Source: Syntrophaceae bacterium UBA6109
Lineage (GTDB): Bacteria; Desulfobacterota; Syntrophia; Syntrophales; UBA6109
Reading direction: 5' to 3'
Length of the DNA stretch: 64,000 bases
NCBI GenBank assembly: GCA_002428445.1
Contig: DIWJ01000012.1
Span: 98,467-162,466 of the forward strand
The notes under the pieces were generated by a model that was given only the letters and a program-made list of their open reading frames with translations, searched no databases and was not told the origin of the DNA. Shown in pieces: positions 9,302 through 17,372 of the stretch (position 1 is the first letter of the stretch; each line of letters begins with the position of its first letter). The translations under genes and the position numbers were made by a program.

Positions 9302-9330
9302 TTGACAGGCAAGCGACTTGCCCTTATAGT
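9302..9330 (+). promoter_or_regulatory. Strong sigma-70-type promoter with palindromic operator
   Basis: TTGACA (9302-9307), a 17-bp spacer and TATAGT (9325-9330), 28 bp before the first pseudopilin gene. The spacer begins with a perfect palindrome GGCAAGCGACTTGCC (9308-9322; 6-bp arms, 3-bp centre). It lies exactly where a repressor dimer would block RNA polymerase. The cognate regulator is unknown. Confidence 0.7.
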
Positions 9331-9357
9331 CCGCATGACATAAGGACGAGAGAAGCG

Positions 9358-9813
9358 ATGGGCGTACTCCCCACAAAAGGAATTGACGAGCAGGCCTTCA
9401 CGCTGGTCGAAGTGATCGCCGTACTGCTCATTATCGGCATTATCGCGGCCGTCGCCGTCAGCCGCGTCCTGTCGACCCAGCAGGACCTCGTCGCACAAAC
9501 GGATGTCATAAAATCCCACCTGCGATTTGCCCAGCTCAAGGCCCTGAACGACGACACCGCGCCCTGGGGAATTGCTTTTTCCGGCAGCTCCTATACCCTC
9601 CAGTGCAGCGGCGCAGCCGCCGCGATCAACCTCCCCGCTGAAAGTTCTCCGACGCGGTCCCTCCCGTCCGGCACGACGATCACCTCGCCGTCAACCGTCA
9701 GCTTCGATTTGTGGGGCAGCCCGGGGGCCGCCGACATCTCGATCACCCTCAGCGCGGGCGGCGAAACATCCACGATCACGCTCGCCGGGAATACGGGGTT
9801 CATAACGCCATGA
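9358..9813 (+). CDS. Minor pseudopilin, GspH/FimT-like
   Basis: 151 residues. A prepilin-type N-terminus with cleavage before FTLVE (Glu5 present) is preceded by Ala instead of the usual Gly at -1, a tolerated but unusual substitution. The membrane helix is VIAVLLIIGIIAAVAV. The remainder is a small beta-rich domain with the GspH/FimT pattern (KSHLRFAQLKALNDDT, then short strands). It is first in a four-gene operon and its stop overlaps the next start. In type II secretion GspH joins the GspI-J-K tip complex; in type IV pili FimT/FimU primes assembly. Confidence 0.82.
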   Translation: MGVLPTKGIDEQAFTLVEVIAVLLIIGIIAAVAVSRVLSTQQDLVAQTDVIKSHLRFAQLKALNDDTAPWGIAFSGSSYTLQCSGAAAAINLPAESSPTRSLPSGTTITSPSTVSFDLWGSPGAADISITLSAGGETSTITLAGNTGFITP

Positions 9814-10463
9814 CGCCGTCGAAGAAATGCGGACAATCAGGGCTGACGCTCGTCGAGATTCTCGTGGCCATCGTGATGCTCGCGATCGTAGCCGCCATGA
9901 TGGCGCCATATTTCGGCACGTCGATCTCCCGCAGTTCCACCCCCATCGCCAGGCTGCAGGCGTCGGCAAACCTGAGCCAGATCCTGGAGAACATGACGAC
10001 GCTGTACAGTCGGATACCGCATTGGCGGCCGAACACGTCTTTCGCCGCCGATGCGCTCATCCTTCCCTCGATACGCATACGGAACGGATTCCACTACCGG
10101 TGCACGGGCGGCGGAACCAGCGGCGCGAACGAACCGGCGTGGCCGATCGCGGCCGGAGCCACGGTCACCGACGGAAGCGTTACCTGGCAGAACAACGGCG
10201 CAGCACCGACGCTGACGGACCTGCAGACCGCCATCGGCGCGGCCGGCGGCGGAGAAAACCAGGACTACAGCAACACCTTCGGGAACTACCGGGTTCTCCA
10301 GAACCGGTTCATCAAGTTCGATGCAGGCAACAGGGAAGAAAACATCAACGGATCGACAAGCGACCCGGCCTACGGGCGCTACCTGAAGATCGTCATCAGC
10401 CACCGATCCGACGCATCGAACCGGACGGGCGAGACGCGGACGGCGTTGTTCGTGATGCGGTAA
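9810..10463 (+). CDS. Minor pseudopilin, GspI/PilV-like position
   Basis: 217 residues from the ATG that overlaps the preceding stop (ATGA). The leader ends QSG, with cleavage before LTLVE (Glu5 present), then a hydrophobic helix (IVMLAIVAAMMAPYF). The globular region contains a Gly/Thr-rich insert (CTGGGTSGANEPAWP to VTWQNNG) resembling phage-tail-like carbohydrate-binding modules, and ends with a strand-rich segment (YLKIVISHRSD). The position corresponds to GspI/PilV in minor-pilin operons; assignment beyond 'minor pseudopilin' rests on order. Confidence 0.75.
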   Translation: MTPSKKCGQSGLTLVEILVAIVMLAIVAAMMAPYFGTSISRSSTPIARLQASANLSQILENMTTLYSRIPHWRPNTSFAADALILPSIRIRNGFHYRCTGGGTSGANEPAWPIAAGATVTDGSVTWQNNGAAPTLTDLQTAIGAAGGGENQDYSNTFGNYRVLQNRFIKFDAGNREENINGSTSDPAYGRYLKIVISHRSDASNRTGETRTALFVMR

Positions 10464-10484
10464 AGGAAAGAGGCGACTGGCACC

Positions 10485-10982
10485 ATGATGTACGGAACCC
10501 GATCCGACAACAAGGGTTTTACGCTCGTCGAGATGATCGTCTGCCTCGTGCTGATCGGTATCCTTGTCGCCATCGTGGGGATGGGCCTGACGCAGATTGC
10601 GGGCGGCTACGTCTTTTCCCGGAAGAACGCCGATACGATCCAGAAGACCCAGATCGCCCTGACGCGGATCGCCAAGGAATTGAATGCCGCGACGGCCCTC
10701 GCGCCGTCGCCGGCGGAAGCGGTGACGTCTTCGGTGACCTGCACGAGAACGGGACCGGTCACGACAGCCATCACCCTTTCCGGCGACAGGGTGCAGATCA
10801 ACGGGGTTACCCTGATCGACCGTGTCACCGCATTCAGCCTCAGCTACTTCGATGCGTCGGGCGCAGCGACGGCGACGGCGGCGAATATCCGCCGCATTGC
10901 CATTGCCCTCACGGTCACCGGCGCTGACAATTCATCGTCCAGTTTCAGCCACTGCGTCAACATATCGGAGTCGTACTGGTAA
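10485..10982 (+). CDS. Minor pseudopilin, GspJ/PilW-like
   Basis: 165 residues. The leader is MMYGTRSDNKG, with cleavage before FTLVE (Glu5 present) and helix MIVCLVLIGILVAIVGMGL. The segment IALTRIAKELNAATA followed by short strands is typical of PilW/GspJ, the third minor pseudopilin. It is expected to sit just below the tip subunit. It lies 21 bp after the previous gene and 10 bp before the large tip candidate. Confidence 0.8.
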   Translation: MMYGTRSDNKGFTLVEMIVCLVLIGILVAIVGMGLTQIAGGYVFSRKNADTIQKTQIALTRIAKELNAATALAPSPAEAVTSSVTCTRTGPVTTAITLSGDRVQINGVTLIDRVTAFSLSYFDASGAATATAANIRRIAIALTVTGADNSSSSFSHCVNISESYW

Positions 10983-10992
10983 CGGAGATCCC

Positions 10993-13485
10993 ATGGGCCT
11001 GCGGAAACGAAAAGGGGACGTGCTGATCACGATCATCATCGCCATGTTGATCATGGGCGTTCTCGGCGCCGGCATCTACAGCGTCACCACGTCGTCCACC
11101 TTCGGGGAACTCCTGTCCAACAGGAGCGACAACGCCTACGATCTCGCCAGGGCGGGCGTGCGTTACGGCGTCGCCATCCAGCTCGCCAATTACCCGGAAA
11201 CCACGTTCTACATGCCCGACGCCAATTCCACCTTCAAGATCAAGATCGAGAACTACATGATCACCTCGACGGGCATTGCCAACGCCGGGTCCTTTCTGGA
11301 GTCGCGGAGGGTGATCGTCTATGACCTGGCCGTCACCTGGGGTTCGGGAACGGGCACATCGGAGCCGCCCCCGCCGACGTCGCCGGTCATCGAATCCAAC
11401 ACGGAATTCCCCAGTTTCAGCGATCCGATCGCGTCCGGCGAATCGGGCGGCAGCGCCGTCGAAGCCGACCCCGACACGAGCACGGTCACGCTGGGCGGCG
11501 GCGTTGAGGACAGCTACGGATCCCTCTGGTACCAGGGGAGCAGCATCGTCGGCTATTGCGCGGACGGCATCTGCAATTTCGGGCTCGGCATACGCGCCTA
11601 CTTCGAATACACCTTCCTCAATGAGGATTATTCCTCCGACAGCACGACCTTCGCCGACGGCTTCACCTTCGCCGTCCTCAGCGCCATCAACAACACGCGC
11701 GACCGCACCGGCGGGGCCGTAGGACAGGGCGAGCTCATCGGGTATGCCGGCGCGGGGAGCACGGCGGACGGCCTCGGACTGAAGCCCCCGAAGCTGGCCC
11801 TCGAGTTCGATACCTTCCCCAACCCCGGCACCGGCAACATCTGCTCATCGGGCAGCCGCAACGATCCGCGGACAACCAGCGGCCCGCCGTGGAATCCGAC
11901 CTACACCTTTTACAATCACGCGGCGCTGATGTTCTGGGGCGCCGGCACGGCATCGGGCAGCAGCTGCACCGGCTCTGCAAACAGCTATGACGACAACAGG
12001 CACGGCGCGGGCGGTTCCGGCGGAGATCCCCAGAATACCGCGGGAACAGGCGACACCGGCTACTATCAGGGCGCCAAGGAAACCTGCGCGAGCTCGTCCA
12101 ACACCTGCAACTGGATGGAGAGCGGACATCCGTATGTCTGCAGGGTCGAGATCGTCCGTCCCGGTTCGGCAACCGGCGGTCTTTACAACTACGAAATCAA
12201 GGCATGGATTTCCCGCAAGGACAGTTTCACCGATTCCCTGGCCCTGAGCCGCTTTCAGGACATCATCGTCCCCTATTCCGACACGGCCTGGCAGGTCACA
12301 AAAACCGTCTCCCTTTCGGAAGCCCATCACAACGATTTCAGCAAGATCTTCTTCGGCTTCACGGAAGCCACCGGTTCGAGCACGCAGCAGATCGAGCTTT
12401 CCAATTTCCGCGTCTTCTTCCCGCAGGGCGACTGCGCCTACTCCATCTCGCCCGCAAGCGCGGAGGCCGCCGCCGCGGGAGGATCGGACAGCATCAGCCT
12501 CACCACCACGACGGCTTGCCCCTGGATGACGTCGAGCCTCGACTCCTGGATTGCCATCACCTCAGGGGGCGTCGGAGCCGGAAACGGTACGATCGCTTAC
12601 AATGTCGCGGCCAATACCGGCCCGGCAAGGACCGGCCGCATCAACATCGTCGGGCAGACCTTCACGGTCCATCAGGCCGACGGCTGCGTCTATGCACTCA
12701 GTTCCTACAGCCGGAGCTTCAGTTCCTCCGCCGACAACTCCAACACCGTTTCCGTGACCGCGGCCGGCAACTGCCCGTGGACGGCCGTGAGCAATGACGC
12801 CTGGATCACCGTCAACTCGGGCGCCGGCGGCACCGGCAACGGAACGGTCAACTACGGCGTCGCCGCCAATACCGGCCCGGCAAGGACCGGCACCATGACC
12901 ATTGCCGGGCTGACCTTTACCGTCACCCAGGACAGCGGCTGCTCCTATTCGCTCAGCTCAACCAGCCGGAACTTCGACGAGGATGCCGACAGCAGCAATA
13001 CGGTCTCCGTAACGGCAGGCAGCACGTGCCCCTGGACCGCCGTGAGCAATGCCGCCTGGATCACCATCAACTCGGGCGCCAGCGGCACGGGCAACGGAAC
13101 GGTCAACTACGGCATCGCCGCCAACACCGGCCCCGAACGGACCGGCACCATGACCATCGCCGGCCGGACCTTCACCGTGACTCAGGACGGCGGCTGCACC
13201 TTTACGCTGTCTCCCGGGAGCGCCACATTCGGCTGCAGCGGCGGGACCGGCTCCTTCACCGTGACCACTTCGAACAGCGCCTGCGCGTGGACGGCATCGG
13301 AGAACCGGACATGGACCGGCATAACGTCCGGAAGCAGCGGCAGCGGCAGCGGGACCATCCATTATACGGTCTCCACCTGGACCTGTTCCGGTTCCGGAGC
13401 GACACGATCCGCGACCATGACCCTGAGGGATGCGTCTACGGGCAGCACTGAGGATACTTCCAGCATCACCCAGAACCATCACTGA
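10993..13485 (+). CDS. Large pseudopilin-type tip protein with lectin-like and BACON-like repeats
   Basis: 830 residues from the ATG at 10993 (GGAG seven bases upstream); the longer upstream frame is a shadow. The N-terminus KRKGDVLITIIIAMLIM is prepilin-like but lacks Glu5 (Thr instead), as in GspK, the subunit that caps a pseudopilus. Residues ~138-476 look like a legume/L-type lectin sandwich (DGFTFAVLS, GELIGYAGAG, LALEFDTFPN, HAALMFWG). Four repeats of ~85 aa start at Cys481, Cys565, Cys650 and Cys735, each with CPW-type, WI(T/A) and TFTVTQ motifs, as in BACON adhesion domains. Being last in the operon it is probably a surface-exposed adhesin or substrate-binding tip. Domain calls are by pattern only. 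Confidence 0.78.
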   Translation: MGLRKRKGDVLITIIIAMLIMGVLGAGIYSVTTSSTFGELLSNRSDNAYDLARAGVRYGVAIQLANYPETTFYMPDANSTFKIKIENYMITSTGIANAGSFLESRRVIVYDLAVTWGSGTGTSEPPPPTSPVIESNTEFPSFSDPIASGESGGSAVEADPDTSTVTLGGGVEDSYGSLWYQGSSIVGYCADGICNFGLGIRAYFEYTFLNEDYSSDSTTFADGFTFAVLSAINNTRDRTGGAVGQGELIGYAGAGSTADGLGLKPPKLALEFDTFPNPGTGNICSSGSRNDPRTTSGPPWNPTYTFYNHAALMFWGAGTASGSSCTGSANSYDDNRHGAGGSGGDPQNTAGTGDTGYYQGAKETCASSSNTCNWMESGHPYVCRVEIVRPGSATGGLYNYEIKAWISRKDSFTDSLALSRFQDIIVPYSDTAWQVTKTVSLSEAHHNDFSKIFFGFTEATGSSTQQIELSNFRVFFPQGDCAYSISPASAEAAAAGGSDSISLTTTTACPWMTSSLDSWIAITSGGVGAGNGTIAYNVAANTGPARTGRINIVGQTFTVHQADGCVYALSSYSRSFSSSADNSNTVSVTAAGNCPWTAVSNDAWITVNSGAGGTGNGTVNYGVAANTGPARTGTMTIAGLTFTVTQDSGCSYSLSSTSRNFDEDADSSNTVSVTAGSTCPWTAVSNAAWITINSGASGTGNGTVNYGIAANTGPERTGTMTIAGRTFTVTQDGGCTFTLSPGSATFGCSGGTGSFTVTTSNSACAWTASENRTWTGITSGSSGSGSGTIHYTVSTWTCSGSGATRSATMTLRDASTGSTEDTSSITQNHH
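12433..13194 (+). repeat. Three ~252-255-bp tandem repeats encoding BACON-like modules
   Basis: The coding sequence repeats with a period of 252-255 bp. ACCGGCCCGGCAAGGACCGG recurs almost unchanged near 12616 and 12871, and with two changes near 13126. The second and third units are closest. A fourth, more diverged unit follows to 13482. High nucleotide identity points to recent expansion and a potential for copy-number change by recombination. Confidence 0.8.
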
Positions 13486-13615
13486 TCGAATGGAAATTTC
13501 GCATCAGGTGCAGTGACAACGGAAAGCGTGCAGGAGTGCGGCGTTACCGCTTCACGGGCAGTTGAACCGCCGTGGACCGGTTGGCGATGAAGAGAGGCAA
13601 AGTCTGAAGAAATAA

Positions 13616-13648
13616 GAGGCCCTCCCGCAAAAGCGGGAGGGCCTCTTT
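13616..13648. terminator. Bidirectional intrinsic terminator
   Basis: A 13-bp perfect stem (13616-13628 with 13633-13645; GAGGCCCTCCCGC and its complement) and an AAAA loop are followed by TTTCT. It lies between the pseudopilin operon and the convergent deacylase gene and would serve both strands. Confidence 0.85.
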
Positions 13649-13649
13649 C

Positions 13650-14693
13650 TCATTTCAGGAAGGAGCCGAGACCGGCGGCCTTGATTTCGGGAAGTCCCGG
13701 CACATCGAGGATTTTGATAACCTTTTCCGGGGCGGCCATCTCGTTGCAGGACTCGATCACCGCCAGAAAGGTGGAAAGATGGGCGCCCACACGCCTCGAA
13801 AGCGGCAGCACCGGATGGTTCACGGTATCCGCGCCCCGGTCGCCGTCTTTCATCAGGGGGTTGGGCGTTTCAAAGAGAAACGCCATGGCCTTCGTCGCAT
13901 CCCCCCATTCCCGGTGCGAGAGTCCGCGGAACGTCTTCGAAGATGCTTCCAGTCTTATGGAGATCCCCGCCTCGTCCAGCCTGAGGGCCGCGGCGGCCCC
14001 CACGTCCACATTCTTCGGGTTGGCGACCAGCATCCACGCCAGCCGGGAAGCCGGTCCCGTCTCATGGAAGTCGTAGGCGACGTCTACGGATTCCCTTTTC
14101 AGAAGCTCGACGATCGCAGCAGCGATCTTCTGCGTGAGGTTGCCGTTCGGCTTCCCCGGATAGTTGCGGTTCAGGTTGCGCGCTTCCCATCCCTCGATTT
14201 CTTCCGTGGAACCGGGGGGGTAATACCTGGGCGGATCCGCGGCCCCCTGATGGTCGGGATTCGTAAGCCTCGATCCGTAGCGGAATTCCCGTTTGCCCGC
14301 CGGCGTTTCGACGAAGATCGACGGAGGCCCCGGCCTGCGCGCATCCGGGTAGCCGACGGCGGAGTTGTTGGCGTGCGGGACCACGATCAGCCTCCCCTTC
14401 CGCACCTGCGCCCGCTCGACGAGGATCGCCGCCGCGACGATCCCCGCGATTTCGTTGCCGTGCGTCCCTCCGGCGACAAAGACTGTCCCGCCCGGTTCCT
14501 TCCCTTCAAGAACGAAGACCTTCGTATCCCCGGGCGTCCCCGCCAAGTCCGGCAGATAATCGGATAGCTGTCTGACGGCCGCCACACCCGTCCCGGGACG
14601 GATATCGTGCGTCAGCGCATTACCGGTTCCTGCCGCCGGAAGCGATACCGGCAGAAACGCAATCGCGGCGAGTGCGAGCCATGAGCATTTCAT
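13650..14693 (-). CDS. Exported AstE/aspartoacylase-family zinc hydrolase (M14-like)
   Basis: 347 residues with an N-terminal signal peptide (MKCSWLALAAIAFLPVSLPAAG). Metallohydrolase motifs of the succinylglutamate desuccinylase/aspartoacylase family are present: GGTHGNE (Zn ligands His and Glu), NRNYPG (substrate-binding RN), and DFHE (third ligand). The family removes acyl groups or C-terminal residues from amino-acid derivatives. Typical AstE/ASPA are cytoplasmic, so export is notable. It is 21 bp downstream of a gamma-glutamyltransferase gene, and a paralogue lies at 22248-23402 beside a second one. The substrate is unknown; N-acyl or gamma-glutamyl amino acids are plausible. Confidence 0.82.
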   Translation of the reverse strand: MKCSWLALAAIAFLPVSLPAAGTGNALTHDIRPGTGVAAVRQLSDYLPDLAGTPGDTKVFVLEGKEPGGTVFVAGGTHGNEIAGIVAAAILVERAQVRKGRLIVVPHANNSAVGYPDARRPGPPSIFVETPAGKREFRYGSRLTNPDHQGAADPPRYYPPGSTEEIEGWEARNLNRNYPGKPNGNLTQKIAAAIVELLKRESVDVAYDFHETGPASRLAWMLVANPKNVDVGAAAALRLDEAGISIRLEASSKTFRGLSHREWGDATKAMAFLFETPNPLMKDGDRGADTVNHPVLPLSRRVGAHLSTFLAVIESCNEMAAPEKVIKILDVPGLPEIKAAGLGSFLK

Positions 14694-14714
14694 ATCGGGT
14701 CCTCTTATCGCTTT

Positions 14715-16388
14715 TCAGTAGCCGACGACCACGCCGTCCCGCCGCGGATCGGCGCCTCCGATCTTCTTTTTGCTCTTGGGATCGATGACGATTCCCTGGG
14801 CGCCTCCAAAGAAAAGATCATAGTCCTTCTGCTTCTTCAGCACGTAGCCCATCCGCTCCAGCGCGGTGAGCGTGTCGGCCGGCAGTCGCGTCTCCACGTA
14901 AAGATCCTTGGGCTTGTCGCGGGCGAAGAAGCGCGGCGATTCGATGGCTTCCTGGATCTGCATTTTGTGGTCCACCAGGTTCGAAATCAGGATCGCCATG
15001 GTCGAAATGATTCGCGCCGCCCCGGGCGTCCCCATGGCCGCATAGGCCTTTCCGTTTTTCAGTATAATCGTCGGGGAGATGGTGGTGCGCATGCGCTTGC
15101 CCGGCGCCATGACGTTCACGCCCTTGGCGGAAAAATTCTGCATCTCGTTGTTGAGGATGATCCCCGTGCCGCCGATCATCACCCTGGCGCCGAAGAAGCT
15201 CGAGATCGTCTGGGTCAGCGCCACGATGTTGCCTTTACGGTCCACGACGCACAGGGCCGTCGTGCTTCCGCTTTCGCGCGAGGGTTCTCCCGCCGCGATC
15301 TTGGTGCTGATGGCGTCGGCCTTGATCTCGGCCGCCCTCTTCTTTGCGTATTCCGGCGAAAGCAGCCCCTTGACGGGTATCTGTTCGAAATCGGGATCGC
15401 CGATGAAGGCGGCGAAGTCCGCGAAGCCCTTTTTCATGGCCTCCGCCATCAGATGCACGTTGATCGCCGAGGTTGGCGGATTCTTTGCGAGGTCGAAATT
15501 CTCCAGGATCTGCAGGATCTGGATGACCGAGAGGCCGCCGACGGGCGGCGGTGCGGAGATCAGTTCATAGCCGCGGTACTTTCCCCGGACCGGCTCGCGG
15601 ACAACCGCCTTGTAGGAGGCAAGGTCCGATTTTGAAAAGAACCCGCCGTTCGCGGCCATTTCCGCAGCCATCGCCTCGGCCAGTTCACCCCGGTAGAAGA
15701 TGTCCGGGCCGAAGGCCGCGATCTTGTGCAGGCTGAGGGCGAGCTCCGGATTCTTCAGGGTTGCGCCGGCCTCCAAGGGCAGGCCGTCTCGACAGGTGAC
15801 GGCGGCCAGGGGGGGATTCTTGGAGATATCCGCGAAGTTGTCCTGGATGATCCCCGCCAGCGTCTTCGACACCGTAAAGCCCTGTTCCGCCAGGCCGATC
15901 GCCGGCGCCATCACCTGGTGAAGCGGCATCGTCCCGTATTTGGCGAGCGCCGTCGTGAGCCCGGCAACGGTCCCCGGTATGGCCGCTGACGCATGGCCGA
16001 CGGTTGGAATCTTCTTGGGAAACTTGGCGGAAGCCGGCGCCGCGGAACGGTAATCGATGGCGACGGCGGTCTTGGTGTCGGCCCGGTAGATGACGATCAT
16101 CCCCTCCCCGCCGAGGCCGCTGGCGTTGAGTTCCACGACGCCGATGGCAAAGGCGGCCGCGACCGCCGCATCGACGGCGTTGCCCCCGGCCTTGAGCACC
16201 TTCAGGCCGGCCTCGGAGGCCAGCGGGTGCGCCGAGGCTACCATGCCGTGGACGGCCTCGACCTGGACGTTTTTCGTCGCCGCCGCCAGCGGCTGGCAAA
16301 AGACGAAAAACAGCATCAATGCCATGCAGGCATGTCGGAACGCTCCAACCGCCCCCTTTCCGAACCGCATCTTGCTTTGGCTCTTCAT
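14715..16388 (-). CDS. ggt: Gamma-glutamyltransferase (periplasmic), copy 1
   Basis: 557 residues from the ATG at 16388, chosen because GGAAGGAG lies six bases upstream; the frame could extend 16 codons further. It has a signal peptide to about residue 37. Ntn-hydrolase architecture: large subunit from MVASAHPLASEAGLKVLKAGGNAVDAAVAAAFA, self-cleavage and nucleophile Thr376 in GSTTALCVVD, then the C-terminal GGADPRRDG. Instead of the classical TTHYS after the cleavage site it reads TTALC, so substrate preference may differ. It hydrolyses or transfers gamma-glutamyl groups (glutathione, gamma-Glu peptides). The neighbouring zinc hydrolase is probably in the same operon. Confidence 0.87.
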   Translation of the reverse strand: MKSQSKMRFGKGAVGAFRHACMALMLFFVFCQPLAAATKNVQVEAVHGMVASAHPLASEAGLKVLKAGGNAVDAAVAAAFAIGVVELNASGLGGEGMIVIYRADTKTAVAIDYRSAAPASAKFPKKIPTVGHASAAIPGTVAGLTTALAKYGTMPLHQVMAPAIGLAEQGFTVSKTLAGIIQDNFADISKNPPLAAVTCRDGLPLEAGATLKNPELALSLHKIAAFGPDIFYRGELAEAMAAEMAANGGFFSKSDLASYKAVVREPVRGKYRGYELISAPPPVGGLSVIQILQILENFDLAKNPPTSAINVHLMAEAMKKGFADFAAFIGDPDFEQIPVKGLLSPEYAKKRAAEIKADAISTKIAAGEPSRESGSTTALCVVDRKGNIVALTQTISSFFGARVMIGGTGIILNNEMQNFSAKGVNVMAPGKRMRTTISPTIILKNGKAYAAMGTPGAARIISTMAILISNLVDHKMQIQEAIESPRFFARDKPKDLYVETRLPADTLTALERMGYVLKKQKDYDLFFGGAQGIVIDPKSKKKIGGADPRRDGVVVGY

Positions 16389-16626
16389 AGCGTCTCCTTC
16401 CGTTTCGTGGCTTGAGTTTTCCTGTGGATTTTTCATTGGTCCGCTGCCCTGCTGCAGGGCCGGGAAGGGATTTTGCCCGCGATCGGACGTGCGGGCCCGG
16501 GAAAGAATGATCTGAATCCTCTCTTGAGTTTTGCTTTGTAGCGCCGTCCTTTAAAAAAAACAAGAGGCGGTTTTGCCGCGGATCGGCGAGCGGATTCCCG
16601 TCCGGGCGGCATCGGACAAAAGGCGC

Positions 16627-16655
16627 TTGACATCGTATAAATTATAAAATATATC
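16627..16655 (+). promoter_or_regulatory. Putative promoter of the gntR-led operon
   Basis: TTGACA (16627-16632), a 17-bp spacer and TATATC (16650-16655), in a short AT-rich island (16633-16656) of otherwise GC-rich DNA. It is 23 bp before the gntR start. The ATAAATTATAAAATATAT stretch could also hold the operator for the FadR-type repressor encoded next and so control both divergent operons. Confidence 0.55.
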
Positions 16656-16677
16656 TCGCGCCGAGGCGGATTCCGAC

Positions 16678-17358
16678 ATGGAAAAAAACACAGGGAAACC
16701 CCCTGCCCTCACGCCGACAAAACCCCTGAAGACCTACAAGGATTCCATCTACGCATCCCTGCGTGAAGCCATTGCCAGCCAGCGGATCAAGCCTTCCGAC
16801 CGCATCCAGGAAAAGGATATCGCACGCCAGTTCGGCGTAAGCATCACCCCCGTACGCGAAGCAATCCGCAAACTCGAGGGCGAGGGGTATCTGGAGGTCC
16901 ATGCCCATCGGGGGGTCACGGCCAAGACCATCTCCGATGCAGAACTGACAGAGATCTACAAGGTCATGAGGGTTCTGGACAGTTACGCCGCATCCCTGGC
17001 CATCGAGCACATGACTTCAGAGCGCCTGTCGGAGTTGAAAAGGCTGACCGACGAGATGGAACGCCATTCCCGTGAAGGCAGGATCGAGGAGTACCTTTCC
17101 ATGAACGCGCGCATCCACCTGTTCATATGGAACCTTTCGGGAAATCGTTTTCTCTCCCGGACGCTGGAGCAGATTCAGGCGAAGATGCTTCAGTATCCGG
17201 GGGAGCGTATCGCATTCTATTCGCGGCCGGGCGTGCTGAAGAAGTCCATGGAAAGCCACAGGAAGATCCTCGAGGCCGTGAAATCCCGAAAAGTCGAACA
17301 GGTTGAAAAAATCTGCAGGAATCACTGGTGTCTGTTTTCCGGACCCGCAAAAAGATGA
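16678..17358 (+). CDS. GntR/FadR-family transcriptional regulator
   Basis: 226 residues. The N-terminal winged helix (residues ~18-85) has SIYASLREAIASQRIKPSDRIQEKDIARQFGVSITPVREAIRKLEGEGYL, broken here by family-typical positions. The C-terminal all-helical FCD ligand-binding domain contains the metal/carboxylate-binding His pattern (RIHLFIW, SHRKIL). FCD regulators sense small carboxylates or amino acids and usually repress adjacent catabolic genes. It sits at the divergence point between the ggt1/deacylase operon and the dehydrogenase/ggt2/TRAP operon, so it probably controls both. Confidence 0.87.
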   Translation: MEKNTGKPPALTPTKPLKTYKDSIYASLREAIASQRIKPSDRIQEKDIARQFGVSITPVREAIRKLEGEGYLEVHAHRGVTAKTISDAELTEIYKVMRVLDSYAASLAIEHMTSERLSELKRLTDEMERHSREGRIEEYLSMNARIHLFIWNLSGNRFLSRTLEQIQAKMLQYPGERIAFYSRPGVLKKSMESHRKILEAVKSRKVEQVEKICRNHWCLFSGPAKR

Positions 17359-17372
17359 AGGGGAGGAATGTT

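Noticed and set aside
12433..13482. CRISPR array suggested by regular spacing
   Set aside because: The ~255-bp period is coding and in frame, encoding repeated protein domains; no short repeats or spacers.
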